Assembly: GCA_902363835.1 (NCBI GenBank)
Contig: CABJBM010000029.1
Coordinates: 1-64,000 of the forward strand
Length of the DNA: 64,000 nucleotides
Direction: 5' to 3'
From: Lachnospiraceae bacterium
GTDB lineage: Bacteria; Bacillota; Clostridia; Lachnospirales; Lachnospiraceae
How positions within the stretch are numbered: the first letter of the stretch is position 1; every line of letters starts with the position of its first letter. Made by a program: the position numbers and the translations under genes. Shown here piece after piece: positions 24,750 through 33,901 of the stretch. The notes beneath the pieces are model-generated. The model was not told the origin of the DNA. It saw only the letters and a program-made list of their open reading frames with translations, and did no database searches.

Positions 24750-26153
24750 ATGGCAGGAAAAAGACCAAACATTGTATTTATTTTAACAGATGACCAGGGG
24801 ATCTGGTCCCTGGGCTGCTATGGAAATCAGGAAATAAGGACTCCCAATTTAGACCGGCTGGCCCAGAGCGGCGTCCGCTTTGATAACTTTTTCTGTACTT
24901 CCCCGGTCTGTTCTCCTGCCAGGGCATCTCTCCTGACAGGAAGGATCCCATCCCAGCATGGCATCCACGATTATTTAAGCGGAGGCAACGGAGGCTGCGG
25001 ACAGGAGGCCATTGAATACTTAAAGGAATATCGGGGGTATACGGATATTCTGGCGGAAAACGGGTATACCTGCGGGTTAAGCGGAAAATGGCATTTAGGA
25101 AACGGCAGGAGGCCCCAAAAGGGATTTACCTGGTGGTATTCCCACCAAAAGGGCGGCGGACCTTATTACAATGCCCCCATGTTCCGGGAAGGGGAGCCTG
25201 TGTATGAAAAGGGATATATTACAGATGTGATCACAGATAATGCCCTGGCCTTTATTGACAGGGAAAAAAACAGGGAAAATCCCTTTTATTTAAGCGTTCA
25301 CTATACGGCTCCCCATTCCCCATGGATCAACAGCCATCCGGAAGAATATACGAAGATGTATGAGGACTGTCCATTTGAAACCTGTCCTCAGCCGGATCCC
25401 CATCCATGGGCTAAGACAGAGGTGCTGGATGGGTATAAAAATTCCAGAGAATGTCTGATCGGCTATTTTGCGGCGATTACTGCCATGGATTACAATGTGG
25501 GGCGGATCTTGGAAAAGCTTAAAGAGGAACAGCTATTAGAGGATACTATAATCATTTTTACCAGCGACAATGGCTTTAACTGCGGCCATCATGGAATATG
25601 GGGAAAGGGAAACGGCACATTCCCCCTGAATTTTTACGATACTTCTGTGAAGGTTCCCTTTCTTGTGAGCCATAAGGATCATATTCCGGGAAACCGGGTC
25701 TGCCAGGCCATGTGCAGCGGCTATGACTTTATGCCGACTCTTTTGGAATATCTGGGCCTTGAGAATGAGGAAGGGGATAAGCTGCCGGGGAAAAGCTTTT
25801 TCAGTGACCTGATGGGGCTTGAGGGAAAAGAGGAAGGCCCTGTGGTGGTATTTGACGAATACGGCCCGGCCCGGATGATACGGGATAAACGGTATAAGCT
25901 GGTCCACCGGTATCCATACGGCCCGGATGAATTCTATGATCTGGAATCAGATCCGGAAGAAGCATATAACCGGATTCAGGATGAGAGCTGCATGGAAGTG
26001 ATCAGCCGGATGAAAAAACAGATGGAACTGTGGTTTCTCCGGTATGCAGACCCAAGAGTTGATGGTTCCAGAGAGCCGGTCATGGGCGGGGGACAGAGCC
26101 GGATGGCCGGAGTGCTGGGACCTGGAATCAATGTTTACGGAGAGAATATATAG
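24750..26153 (+). CDS. Cys-type sulfatase without signal peptide
   Basis: 467-aa alkaline-phosphatase-superfamily sulfatase. ATG 24750 has GAGGAG upstream and the protein opens directly in the first strand (RPNIVFILTDDQG), so it should stay in the cytoplasm. The CSPAR motif at residues 54-58 is the formylglycine maturation site of the Cys type, which anaerobes mature with the radical-SAM enzyme anSME; no such gene is in the window. Metal-ligand motifs LTDDQG and FTSDNGFN and the SGKWHLG segment are present. It removes a sulfate ester from a substrate already imported, probably a small sulfated sugar brought by the flanking ABC genes. Confidence 0.9.
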   Translation: MAGKRPNIVFILTDDQGIWSLGCYGNQEIRTPNLDRLAQSGVRFDNFFCTSPVCSPARASLLTGRIPSQHGIHDYLSGGNGGCGQEAIEYLKEYRGYTDILAENGYTCGLSGKWHLGNGRRPQKGFTWWYSHQKGGGPYYNAPMFREGEPVYEKGYITDVITDNALAFIDREKNRENPFYLSVHYTAPHSPWINSHPEEYTKMYEDCPFETCPQPDPHPWAKTEVLDGYKNSRECLIGYFAAITAMDYNVGRILEKLKEEQLLEDTIIIFTSDNGFNCGHHGIWGKGNGTFPLNFYDTSVKVPFLVSHKDHIPGNRVCQAMCSGYDFMPTLLEYLGLENEEGDKLPGKSFFSDLMGLEGKEEGPVVVFDEYGPARMIRDKRYKLVHRYPYGPDEFYDLESDPEEAYNRIQDESCMEVISRMKKQMELWFLRYADPRVDGSREPVMGGGQSRMAGVLGPGINVYGENI

Positions 26154-26170
26154 AAAGTGGGGAAAGAACC

Positions 26171-27094
26171 TTGAAGGAGAAGGCAATTAAGAGGTCGTAT
26201 TTTAAGACTCAGACGGGAGACAGGATATTTGCTTTTGTGCTGCTGCTTCCGGCGATTATTACAACCGTAGGGTTCATATTGATTCCGGTAGCGGATTCCA
26301 TTTACAGAAGCTTTTTCGATTATAAGGTAAAGAATATTATCTCGGGCAAACCGGGAGTATGGAATGACTTTGCCAACTATACAAAGCTTTTTTCCAATGG
26401 AAAGCTGGTTCCTTCCATGACAAATACCCTGGTGTTTGTGTTTGGCGTAGTTGCTGCCCAGTTTGTTCTGGGAATGGCCCTGGCCCTGATTTTAAACAGC
26501 AATATCAGGTTTTCACGGTTTATCCGCAGCATTATGATGGTGCCCTGGGTGGTGCCCACCCTTATATCGGGACTTGTATGGCTGTGGATGTTCCAGCCTC
26601 AGTACGGTCTGGTAAAATATTTTGCAGGAGTGCTGACCGGGGGAAGAGTGACGGATCTGGCTGTTTTAAACAATCCGTCCACTGCCATGCTGGGGGTGTC
26701 CGCGGCGGCCTTATGGAAACAGATTCCTCTTGCGGCCCTTCTTCTTTTGGCAGGCCTTGCCAATGTGCCTGAGGAGATTCTGGAGGCGGCAAAAATTGAC
26801 GGGGCAAATGGGGTTCAAAGATTTTTTAACATCGTATTGCCTTACATGAAGAGTGTGATTAAGGTCACGGTTTCCATGTCCATCATTGAGAACTTTAAGC
26901 AGTTCCCCTTGTTCTGGACCATGACAGGAGGCGGACCAAATAACTCCACCACCACCATGGCCATATTAAGCTACCGGGAAGCCTTTGTTTCCAATAATTT
27001 TGGCTCAGGAGCGGCGGTCACTACGGTGTGGATGCTTCTGATGATTGTGGTGGTATATGTTTATAACCGCATCTTTCGTGCGGATGATATGTAG
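26171..27094 (+). CDS. Carbohydrate ABC transporter permease (MalF type)
   Basis: 307-aa inner-membrane permease with six expected membrane segments. Translation starts at TTG 26171 behind TGGGGAAAG; no ATG lies nearby. The ATPase-contact loop reads EEILEAAKIDGANGVQRFFNIVLP, a standard CUT1 EAA motif. It pairs with the permease at 27109 and the binding protein at 23365. The sulfatase gene between binding protein and permeases marks the operon as one functional unit. Confidence 0.92.
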   Translation: MKEKAIKRSYFKTQTGDRIFAFVLLLPAIITTVGFILIPVADSIYRSFFDYKVKNIISGKPGVWNDFANYTKLFSNGKLVPSMTNTLVFVFGVVAAQFVLGMALALILNSNIRFSRFIRSIMMVPWVVPTLISGLVWLWMFQPQYGLVKYFAGVLTGGRVTDLAVLNNPSTAMLGVSAAALWKQIPLAALLLLAGLANVPEEILEAAKIDGANGVQRFFNIVLPYMKSVIKVTVSMSIIENFKQFPLFWTMTGGGPNNSTTTMAILSYREAFVSNNFGSGAAVTTVWMLLMIVVVYVYNRIFRADDM

Positions 27095-27108
27095 GGAGGA
27101 GGCAGAAT

Positions 27109-27948
27109 ATGAAACGAAACCGTATCTTAAATAACATTCTGAAATATGTGGTTTTAGGCCTCATCCTTTTGTTTTTGCTGTTCCCCCTTTTATGGGTTCT
27201 GATCACATCCTTTAAAACCAACATGGAGGCATACAAATTTCCTCCCACCTTTCTGGTCAGGAACCCTACGGTTCAGAGCTACATCGATTTATTTACCGTA
27301 AATAATGACTTTTTTACATACTATAAAAACAATTTTGTTGTGGCAGGAAGCGCCGCCCTTATCACCACCTTTATGGCGGTTATTTCCGGCTATGCCTTAT
27401 CCAGGTTTCATTTTAAATGGAACAAATGGATCGTGGCGGCATTTACTTCCGCACAGATGTTTCCTGTTGTGAGCCGTTTGATTTCCCTTTATAAGATCCT
27501 TGGGGATGTGAAACTGATTAACACTCATCCAGGGCTTATTCTGGCTGTGACGGCGGGTATGCTCCCCTTCACAATCATGCTCATGTCCAGCTTCTATGAC
27601 GGGGTTCCCAGGGAGCTGGAGGAAGCGGCCAGAGTGGATGGAGCAGGCAGATTAGGCACCCTTTTTAAGGTCGTGGTGCCCCTTGTAAAGCCGGGGATGC
27701 TGGCAGTTGGCATTTATGCATTCCTGCTTTCCTGGGATGATTATCTGCATGCTTCCACCCTGATTCAAACAGATTCCCTGCGTACCTTGTCAGCGGGCGT
27801 GGCACTTCGTTATTTAGGAGAGCTTTCCTATGACTGGTCCCTGATCAACACCATTTCCATTGTGGGTACCATTCCCATGGTGGTAATATTCTTCTTCTTT
27901 CAGAGATATATGGTCAAGGGCCTGGTGGCAGGTGCTGTAAAAGGATAA
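27109..27948 (+). CDS. Carbohydrate ABC transporter permease (MalG type)
   Basis: 279-aa second permease of the CUT1 importer, 14 bp after the first, with GGGAGGAGG upstream. Six membrane segments are expected. The EAA loop is RELEEAARVDGAGRLGTLFKVVVP and the C-terminus ends in the usual VKGLVAGAVKG. No deviations seen. Confidence 0.93.
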   Translation: MKRNRILNNILKYVVLGLILLFLLFPLLWVLITSFKTNMEAYKFPPTFLVRNPTVQSYIDLFTVNNDFFTYYKNNFVVAGSAALITTFMAVISGYALSRFHFKWNKWIVAAFTSAQMFPVVSRLISLYKILGDVKLINTHPGLILAVTAGMLPFTIMLMSSFYDGVPRELEEAARVDGAGRLGTLFKVVVPLVKPGMLAVGIYAFLLSWDDYLHASTLIQTDSLRTLSAGVALRYLGELSYDWSLINTISIVGTIPMVVIFFFFQRYMVKGLVAGAVKG

Positions 27949-27963
27949 AAAAGGAGAAAAAAC

Positions 27964-28818
27964 ATGCTTGTAACGAACAGAGAGAATTTAATGAAGGCAG
28001 CAAAGTCAGGGTACGCCATCCCTGCTCTCAATACACAGGGAGGAAATTATGACATCATCTGGGCTGCCTGCCGGGCGGCAGAGGAAATGAAGTCTCCCAT
28101 CATACTTGCCCATTACGTATCCACAGGGGCTTATTCCGGCCACGACTGGTTTGTCCAGGTCTGCAAATGGTGTGCAAACAAGGTTTCTGTTCCCGTATCC
28201 ATTCACCTGGACCATGGCGCAGACTTTGATATCTGCATGGAAGCATTGAAGCTGGGTTTCACTTCCTTAATGATCGACGGCTCTGAAAAACCTGTAAAGG
28301 AAAATGCAGCAATGACCAATGAGGTATTAAAGGTAGCCAGGCGATTTGGGGTGCCGGTAGAGGCTGAGATTGGGGAGCTTTTACGCCTTGACGGCCAGGG
28401 AACTGTTATGGAAAATAAGAATATCGTAAATCCTGGGGAAGTAAAGGAGTTTTTAGATCTGTGCCGGCCGGATTCTCTTGCAATCGGAATCGGCAATGCC
28501 CACGGATATTACAGGGGAGTGCCGGACATTCATCTGGAAGTTTTGGAGGCGGTAAGAAAGTTTACGGACATTCCCCTGGTTCTTCACGGCTGCACCGGAA
28601 TGAAGGAAGACATTATCAGGGAGGCCATTAAGCTGGGAGTGGCGAAGATCAATTTCGGCACTGAGATCCGCTATAAATATGTGGAATACTATGAGGAAGG
28701 CTTAAAGACCATGGATCATCAGGGGCATTCCTGGAAGCTGTCCCAGTATGCCAATGGCAGACTGACAGAGGATATTAAGGACATCATCCGCCTGGCAGGG
28801 GCAGAAGGGAAAGCCTGA
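27964..28818 (+). CDS. Class II aldolase, ketose-bisphosphate type
   Basis: 284-aa zinc aldolase of the FbaA/GatY/KbaY group. Motifs: AIPALNTQGGNYD, IHLDHGADFD for a zinc His, SLMIDGSEKPVKEN, EAEIGELLRLDG, AIGIGNAHGYY and LVLHGCTGMKEDI for further zinc ligands, then KINFGTEIR for phosphate binding. It splits a ketose bisphosphate such as tagatose- or fructose-1,6-bisphosphate. It differs in length and subgroup from the aldolase at 10219. A bisphosphate substrate needs a kinase: none is in this operon, so the phosphofructokinase at 5679 or a gene outside the window may supply it. Confidence 0.88.
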   Translation: MLVTNRENLMKAAKSGYAIPALNTQGGNYDIIWAACRAAEEMKSPIILAHYVSTGAYSGHDWFVQVCKWCANKVSVPVSIHLDHGADFDICMEALKLGFTSLMIDGSEKPVKENAAMTNEVLKVARRFGVPVEAEIGELLRLDGQGTVMENKNIVNPGEVKEFLDLCRPDSLAIGIGNAHGYYRGVPDIHLEVLEAVRKFTDIPLVLHGCTGMKEDIIREAIKLGVAKINFGTEIRYKYVEYYEEGLKTMDHQGHSWKLSQYANGRLTEDIKDIIRLAGAEGKA

Positions 28819-28860
28819 TCTGTTTTTAGAAGAAAAGAACCGTTTGAGAGGAGTTTTGAC

Positions 28861-29913
28861 ATGGAAAAGAAAAACAGCCAGTTGACTTATAACGAGATAT
28901 ACAAACAGCCGGAATCCTTTGAAGCTGTCAACGAGACTTTGGAGGATATTTACAGGGTTTTGGATCAGGTATTTGCAGAGGAATACGATGAACTGATTTT
29001 TACCGGATGCGGCACCAGCTTTTATCTGGCCCAGACTGCAGCCCATGCCTTTTCTACTTACAATGCAGTACCGGCTAAGGCCATGTGCTGTTCCGAGCTT
29101 TATTACTTTCCGGAGACTTTTGTAAAAAACAGAAAGGTCCTGGTTCTTCCCATCACCAGGAAAAGCTATACCACCGAGGTCCGCATGGCCATTGACAAGG
29201 TGAGAAGCTTTCCGGGAGTAAAAACCCTTGCAATCACCTGTGATAAGGACAGCGCAGTTTATAATGATTATGTGATTCTGTCTCCGGAAACTGCTGAGGA
29301 CAGCGTGATCATGACCCGTTCCTTTACCAGCATGGTTTATCTGGCTGTTATCATGGCAATGTATGCGGGAGGGAAGAAGAATGAAGTGGGTGCCATGGCG
29401 GACTATGGCAACAGCGCAAGAGACGCCCTTAGGAAAATGGATGATCTGGCAAAGAAAATCGTCAGTGAAAATGAAAAGTTAAATCTGTTCATTACCCTGG
29501 GGCAGGGGATCTATTACGGAGTAGCCAATGAGTGCATGAACAAAATAAAGGAAATGGGGATCTCCAATTCAGAGGCGTATTACAGCCTGGAGTACCGCCA
29601 TGGGCCAATGAGTCTGGTGGATGAGAATACGCTGGTCCTTTTCTTAAGCCATTTGGAAACAGCGAAAGAGGATGCAAAGCTTCTGGCCCAGATGAAAGGT
29701 TATGGTGCGGTGACGGCTGCAATCGGAAATACCGCTTCCGTGGATATGAAGGAGGCGGATTACTGTCTGGATCTTCCCTATGGATACAATGACATGCAGA
29801 ATGCGGCGCTCATAGGAATTATAGGACAATTTATCGGTTATTATATTGCTGAGAAAAAGGGAATTGATGCGGATAATCCCAGGCATTTATCCCAGGCAAT
29901 CGTTATTCCCTAA
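28861..29913 (+). CDS. Double-SIS-domain sugar isomerase/deaminase (AgaS/GlmS-C type)
   Basis: 350-aa protein with two SIS domains: the first around residues 35-170 (LIFTGCGTSFYLAQTAAH, VLPITRKSYTTEVRMA), the second around 200-330 (FITLGQGIYYGVANE, SEAYYSLEYRHGPMSLV), ending in the typical NPRHLSQAIVI tail. Relatives include AgaS galactosamine-6-phosphate deaminase, FrlB deglycase and the isomerase half of GlmS. As an AgaS-type enzyme it would give a ketose-6-phosphate for phosphorylation and cleavage by the preceding aldolase. It is the last gene of the sulfatase operon. Confidence 0.87.
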   Translation: MEKKNSQLTYNEIYKQPESFEAVNETLEDIYRVLDQVFAEEYDELIFTGCGTSFYLAQTAAHAFSTYNAVPAKAMCCSELYYFPETFVKNRKVLVLPITRKSYTTEVRMAIDKVRSFPGVKTLAITCDKDSAVYNDYVILSPETAEDSVIMTRSFTSMVYLAVIMAMYAGGKKNEVGAMADYGNSARDALRKMDDLAKKIVSENEKLNLFITLGQGIYYGVANECMNKIKEMGISNSEAYYSLEYRHGPMSLVDENTLVLFLSHLETAKEDAKLLAQMKGYGAVTAAIGNTASVDMKEADYCLDLPYGYNDMQNAALIGIIGQFIGYYIAEKKGIDADNPRHLSQAIVIP

Positions 29914-29923
29914 TTATGTTCTT

Positions 29924-29972
29924 AAAAGGGCAACCCGCTGCTGATTTTAATCAGACGGCGGGTTGCCCTTTT
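29924..29972. terminator. Bidirectional terminator
   Basis: A perfect 15-bp stem (29924-29938 with 29958-29972) with flanking A and T runs serves both convergent transcripts, the sulfatase operon and the minus-strand sugar operon. Confidence 0.9.
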
Positions 29973-29980
29973 ATGGAAGT

Positions 29981-30820
29981 TTATTTTTCATTTATTAATT
30001 GCTCCAAAATATCTTTTGCCATGAGAATATCCTTTTTCTGCTCCTCACCGGATATTTCCCGTTCTATGGTAATATCTCCTGCATACCCTATTTCTTTCAG
30101 TTTTGCCACAAAGACAGGGTAATTGACCTTTCCCTTGCCAAGGGGCACCTCCTGACCCAGCATATGGCCGTCAGTGGGATAGTTTCCATCCTTTCCATGG
30201 ATACCCATCACATATTCCCCGAACACTTCCAAGGCGTCCACCGGGTTTGCTTTGCCATACATGATTAAATTGGCAGGATCCAGGTTGATTCCCATATTGC
30301 CTTTTCCTGTTTCCTTTTCTATGTCCTGTATGGCCCTTTTTAATGTGACAGGAGTTTCCTGTCCTGTTTCAAAAAGGAAATTCTGCTGATTTTTTTTACA
30401 CTGCTTTACCAGTGATTTTAGGCAGGCCAGGACGCCGGGGTAATTGGGATCATAGGGATTTTCAGGCATGTATCCCACATGGGTCGCCACATCCCGTACA
30501 TGGATCATGGCAGCGAAATCGATCCCTTTTTCCAGCATCTTCATCCTGTCAAAACGGAAGGCCTCTGGCACAAGGCCAAGCGTTAGCTGGCCGTCGTAGA
30601 AATCCCACACTTTAGGGCCTTCCCAGCCGCACCAGAAGGCTGTAATATCCACTTTATGATTTTTTACTGCAGCATTTACCTTATCTGCTGTGCTCTTGTT
30701 CATCAATTCCTGATCCCAGCACACCAGCTGGCAGCTTTCCATCCCCATGGAGCGCAGCTCTGCAAATTTTTCATCCACATCAATATCCCGGAAAAGTTCA
30801 ACCATAACTCCAATTCTCAT
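29981..30820 (-). CDS. Sugar phosphate isomerase/epimerase (xylose-isomerase-like TIM barrel)
   Basis: 279-aa AP-endonuclease-2/xylose-isomerase-like barrel. The four metal ligands of the family are readable: Glu in FLFETGQE, Asp in INLDPANL, His in GIHGKDG and Glu in DITIEREI. AGAGAGG precedes the ATG. It is the last gene of the minus operon after the two permeases. Such proteins epimerise or isomerise 3-keto sugars, inosose or ketoses, and often work with Gfo/Idh/MocA dehydrogenases such as the one at 33902. Confidence 0.85.
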   Translation of the reverse strand: MRIGVMVELFRDIDVDEKFAELRSMGMESCQLVCWDQELMNKSTADKVNAAVKNHKVDITAFWCGWEGPKVWDFYDGQLTLGLVPEAFRFDRMKMLEKGIDFAAMIHVRDVATHVGYMPENPYDPNYPGVLACLKSLVKQCKKNQQNFLFETGQETPVTLKRAIQDIEKETGKGNMGINLDPANLIMYGKANPVDALEVFGEYVMGIHGKDGNYPTDGHMLGQEVPLGKGKVNYPVFVAKLKEIGYAGDITIEREISGEEQKKDILMAKDILEQLINEK

Positions 30821-30844
30821 GGGTAATACCTCTCTTTCTTTTTA

Positions 30845-31672
30845 TTAACCCTTAACAGCTCCGGCCGTAATGCCTCCCACAATGTGCTTCTGCATGAAAA
30901 TAAAGAAGATCAGGCTTGGGGCCATGGACATGACGATTCCCGGAAGGGCGTGTTCCCAGTCCGCCGTTTGCGCGGAAAACTGCATATAAAGGGCATTCTG
31001 AATGTTCATTGCCTTGGCATTTCCCCCGACGATCAGCTGGTTGGTGATAATATCATTCCATATGGCAAGGGTATCCAGAACCACCACAGTGGTCAGGATG
31101 GGCTTTAGGAGGGGGAGAACAATGGTGAAATAGGTTCTCACCTTTGAAGCCCCGTCAATGCAGGCGCATTCCTCCAGCTCAATAGGAACATTTTTTACAA
31201 AACCATGGATCATATAGACCGCTAAGGGCATGCACAGCCCGGTGTTCACCAATATGTATCCTATTCTGCGCCCTGTCAGGCCAAGACTGGCCACCAGCCT
31301 GGTGAGGGTGATCATGTAGGACTGGAAGGGCACCATCATTGGCATGATAATGAGTATAAAGCACACTGCGGACAGCCGTCCCTTTGTTCTTGCCAGCTTA
31401 TAGGCTGCCATGGGTGCCATCAGTGCGATCATTAACACCGTACATGCTGTATACAGCAGGGTATTGGTGATGAGCAGCGGAAAGCGGAATTTTGTCCATG
31501 TCTCAATGTACATGGCTAAACTCCAGCTCTCAGGCAGGGCCAGGAACCTTTGAAGCATGTCGTTGTAAGGCTTAAAAGAATTTATGAATATGAGAAGCAG
31601 GGGCATCAGCCAGAACACGGAACAGATGAATACAATAACGGAAAGTACGCTGATTTTTTTAAAATTTTTCAT
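30845..31672 (-). CDS. Carbohydrate ABC transporter permease (MalG type)
   Basis: 275-aa CUT1 permease with six membrane segments, EAA loop PIELEECACIDGASKVRTYF and the usual C-terminus VGGITAGAVKG. Its ATG overlaps the stop of the preceding permease by one base (TAATG), so translation is coupled. Confidence 0.92.
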   Translation of the reverse strand: MKNFKKISVLSVIVFICSVFWLMPLLLIFINSFKPYNDMLQRFLALPESWSLAMYIETWTKFRFPLLITNTLLYTACTVLMIALMAPMAAYKLARTKGRLSAVCFILIIMPMMVPFQSYMITLTRLVASLGLTGRRIGYILVNTGLCMPLAVYMIHGFVKNVPIELEECACIDGASKVRTYFTIVLPLLKPILTTVVVLDTLAIWNDIITNQLIVGGNAKAMNIQNALYMQFSAQTADWEHALPGIVMSMAPSLIFFIFMQKHIVGGITAGAVKG

Positions 31673-32556
31673 TACGCCTCTATCTCCTTACCCTTAGTTA
31701 CCTTAAGCTGTATTGCAGTGATAATGAGCACGAACACCACAAATACCAGGGACTTTGCGGTAGCCATTCCGTACCGGTTGTTCATAAATGCTTCCTTATA
31801 AATATTGTACGCAACGGAAATGGTGGAATTGGCCGGGCCGCCCTTTGTAAATACCATGATAACATCAAACAGCTTAAATGAAAATGTCAGGGAGGTAAGC
31901 ATACAGATGGAAACAGCAGGCATGATCAGGGGAATGGTTATCCTTCTCAGCACCTGGAATTTGCTGGCTCCGTCAATTTTTGCGGCCTCAATCAGCTCCC
32001 TTGGCACAGAAATGATTCCTGCAATATAGTTTACCATGTAGAATCCCAGATTCTGCCACACGGTCATGATCACCACCACAAAGAATGACAGCTTTGCCGA
32101 ACCCAGCCAGCTCCAGTGGAACACCTCCCAGCTGGTTATCTGATACAGGGCTTCAAATCCTGGTCCAAGGATGAATTTCCAGATCAGACTGATGGCTGTC
32201 AGGCTTATGATGTATGGTATGTAATAAAATGCCCGCCCCACGCTTGCGCTTTTCTTTTCTTCTGACATGACAAGGGCCACCGTCAGGGACATGATGTTCA
32301 CCACAATCACATAAAATACTGCGAACCTTAGGGTAAATGCGGCGCTTTTCCAAAACAGTGCATCATTTGAGAATATATTAACGAAGTTCTGAAGGCCCAC
32401 AAACTTCATGTCCTTGCTGATTCCATTCCAATCAAAAACAGAGTAGTACAGGTTCATCAGAAACGGTATGTCTGTGGAAAAAAGCACAAACCCTACCGCC
32501 GGAAATACAAACAATGCGAATATCAATAGATCTTTTGCTTTCCCTTTGTCTTTCAC
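31672..32556 (-). CDS. Carbohydrate ABC transporter permease (MalF type)
   Basis: 294-aa CUT1 permease. GTG 32556 is chosen because GGGAGG lies about 8 bp before it; the open frame reaches TTG 32571, which is upstream of that site, and GTG 32562 is too close. The EAA loop is ELIEAAKIDGASKFQVLRRI. It works with the permease at 30845 and the binding protein at 32605. No ATPase gene is present, so a shared ATPase is expected. Confidence 0.9.
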   Translation of the reverse strand: MKDKGKAKDLLIFALFVFPAVGFVLFSTDIPFLMNLYYSVFDWNGISKDMKFVGLQNFVNIFSNDALFWKSAAFTLRFAVFYVIVVNIMSLTVALVMSEEKKSASVGRAFYYIPYIISLTAISLIWKFILGPGFEALYQITSWEVFHWSWLGSAKLSFFVVVIMTVWQNLGFYMVNYIAGIISVPRELIEAAKIDGASKFQVLRRITIPLIMPAVSICMLTSLTFSFKLFDVIMVFTKGGPANSTISVAYNIYKEAFMNNRYGMATAKSLVFVVFVLIITAIQLKVTKGKEIEA

Positions 32557-32604
32557 TTTCACGCCTCCCAATTTCCATTTCCATCAGGCTTTTTAAACCG
32601 GAGA

Positions 32605-33867
32605 TTAGTTTTTCTGGGCCTGCCAGCCTTTCTGGAATTCTTCTGTTACCTGCTGCGCGGTCATGTCACCGATCATGTATGCCTGCATGGCAGGGCCTAC
32701 AATATCAGAATATCCGTTAGGTGCGATGGTGTGGATCCAGCCGTTTGTCTTACCTTTTTCCACGTATGCTGCCGCATCGTTGGCAAGAGCCCCTTTTACT
32801 TCCATGGTTGTCTTTGCTCCAGGAACGCCTCCCACGCCGTCACACATCCATTTCTGGCCTTCTTCTGATGTGAGGATGTATTCTAAATATTCCTTTGCCA
32901 GATCCAGGTGCTTGGAATCCTTATTTACAATATAGGTCCAGTTACAGGAGGAGAGAAGGGTGGCGTCTTCCGGGTTATCACTTACCGGACAGGGAAGAAA
33001 TGCCAGGCGGGCATCAGGGTTAAAGGAATCCAGGGTGGACTGGCACCAGTCGCCCATTTGGATGATGGCTGCCTGCCCGTTTGCCAGCATATTTTCACTG
33101 GTTTCCCAATCGATTTCAAGCGGCTTGTCAGGACCGTATTTTACAGCCAGATCCAGGAGGCGGAAGAGGTTCTGGAAATTCTTCATATCAGCGAATTTTA
33201 AATCTCCGCTGTTTAATTTATCTACAACTCCCTTGGCATCCAGGGATTTATCCATCATGAAATAGGTGGAGAGGTGATGGAGGACCCAGGTCTCTTTTGC
33301 GGCCAGGGCAAATGGCGTGATCCCGGCTGCAGACAGCTTTTCGCAAGCTGCTTCAAGCTCATCCATGGTGGCCGGCAGCTCTGTGATCCCGGCTTTTTCA
33401 AACAGATCCTTATTATAGATCAGGGCCATATTTTCATAGGTCCAGGGCAGGGACATGATGTTTCCGTCTGCATCCCTTCCGGTTTCCAAGGCAGCTTCCT
33501 TGAATTTGCCCAATACTTCTTTGTCCTCTGACCAGTTATAGGCATATTCGTAATACTTCTGAGCTGCTGTTCCGGATTCCACATCAAATACATCCGGGAT
33601 ATCCCCTGAATTCACACGGGACTGAAGCAGGGTGCTGCTGTCATTTGCGGCATGCTGTACTTCAATTTTCACACCGGGGTGGGCTTCTTCAAACTTTTTT
33701 GCCATTTCTGCATACTCTTCCAGGCCGTATGCATGGGCATCGAATACCTTTAGGGTAATTTCCTCCGCCGTTTTTGCCTGATCCTTGGAAACGCTCCCGC
33801 TGCATGCCGTAAGGCTGGGGATTGCAAGTGCCGTTGTCATCAGGATTGCCAATGCTTTCTTCATCAT
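32605..33867 (-). CDS. ABC sugar transporter substrate-binding lipoprotein
   Basis: 420-aa family-1 solute-binding lipoprotein. AGGAGG lies 7 bp before the ATG; the signal ends in the lipobox SLTAC. The mature domain shows the helix EMAKKFEEAHPGVKIEV, SRVNSGDIPDVFDVE, PWTYENMALIYNKDLFEKAGI and ANGQAAIIQMGDW. It feeds the two downstream permeases. The ligand is a sugar of unknown identity; the flanking dehydrogenase and TIM-barrel isomerase suggest one that is oxidised during breakdown. Confidence 0.92.
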   Translation of the reverse strand: MMKKALAILMTTALAIPSLTACSGSVSKDQAKTAEEITLKVFDAHAYGLEEYAEMAKKFEEAHPGVKIEVQHAANDSSTLLQSRVNSGDIPDVFDVESGTAAQKYYEYAYNWSEDKEVLGKFKEAALETGRDADGNIMSLPWTYENMALIYNKDLFEKAGITELPATMDELEAACEKLSAAGITPFALAAKETWVLHHLSTYFMMDKSLDAKGVVDKLNSGDLKFADMKNFQNLFRLLDLAVKYGPDKPLEIDWETSENMLANGQAAIIQMGDWCQSTLDSFNPDARLAFLPCPVSDNPEDATLLSSCNWTYIVNKDSKHLDLAKEYLEYILTSEEGQKWMCDGVGGVPGAKTTMEVKGALANDAAAYVEKGKTNGWIHTIAPNGYSDIVGPAMQAYMIGDMTAQQVTEEFQKGWQAQKN

Positions 33868-33901
33868 AATTTTTCCTCCTAAAATATGAAAATTTTTATT
33901 A

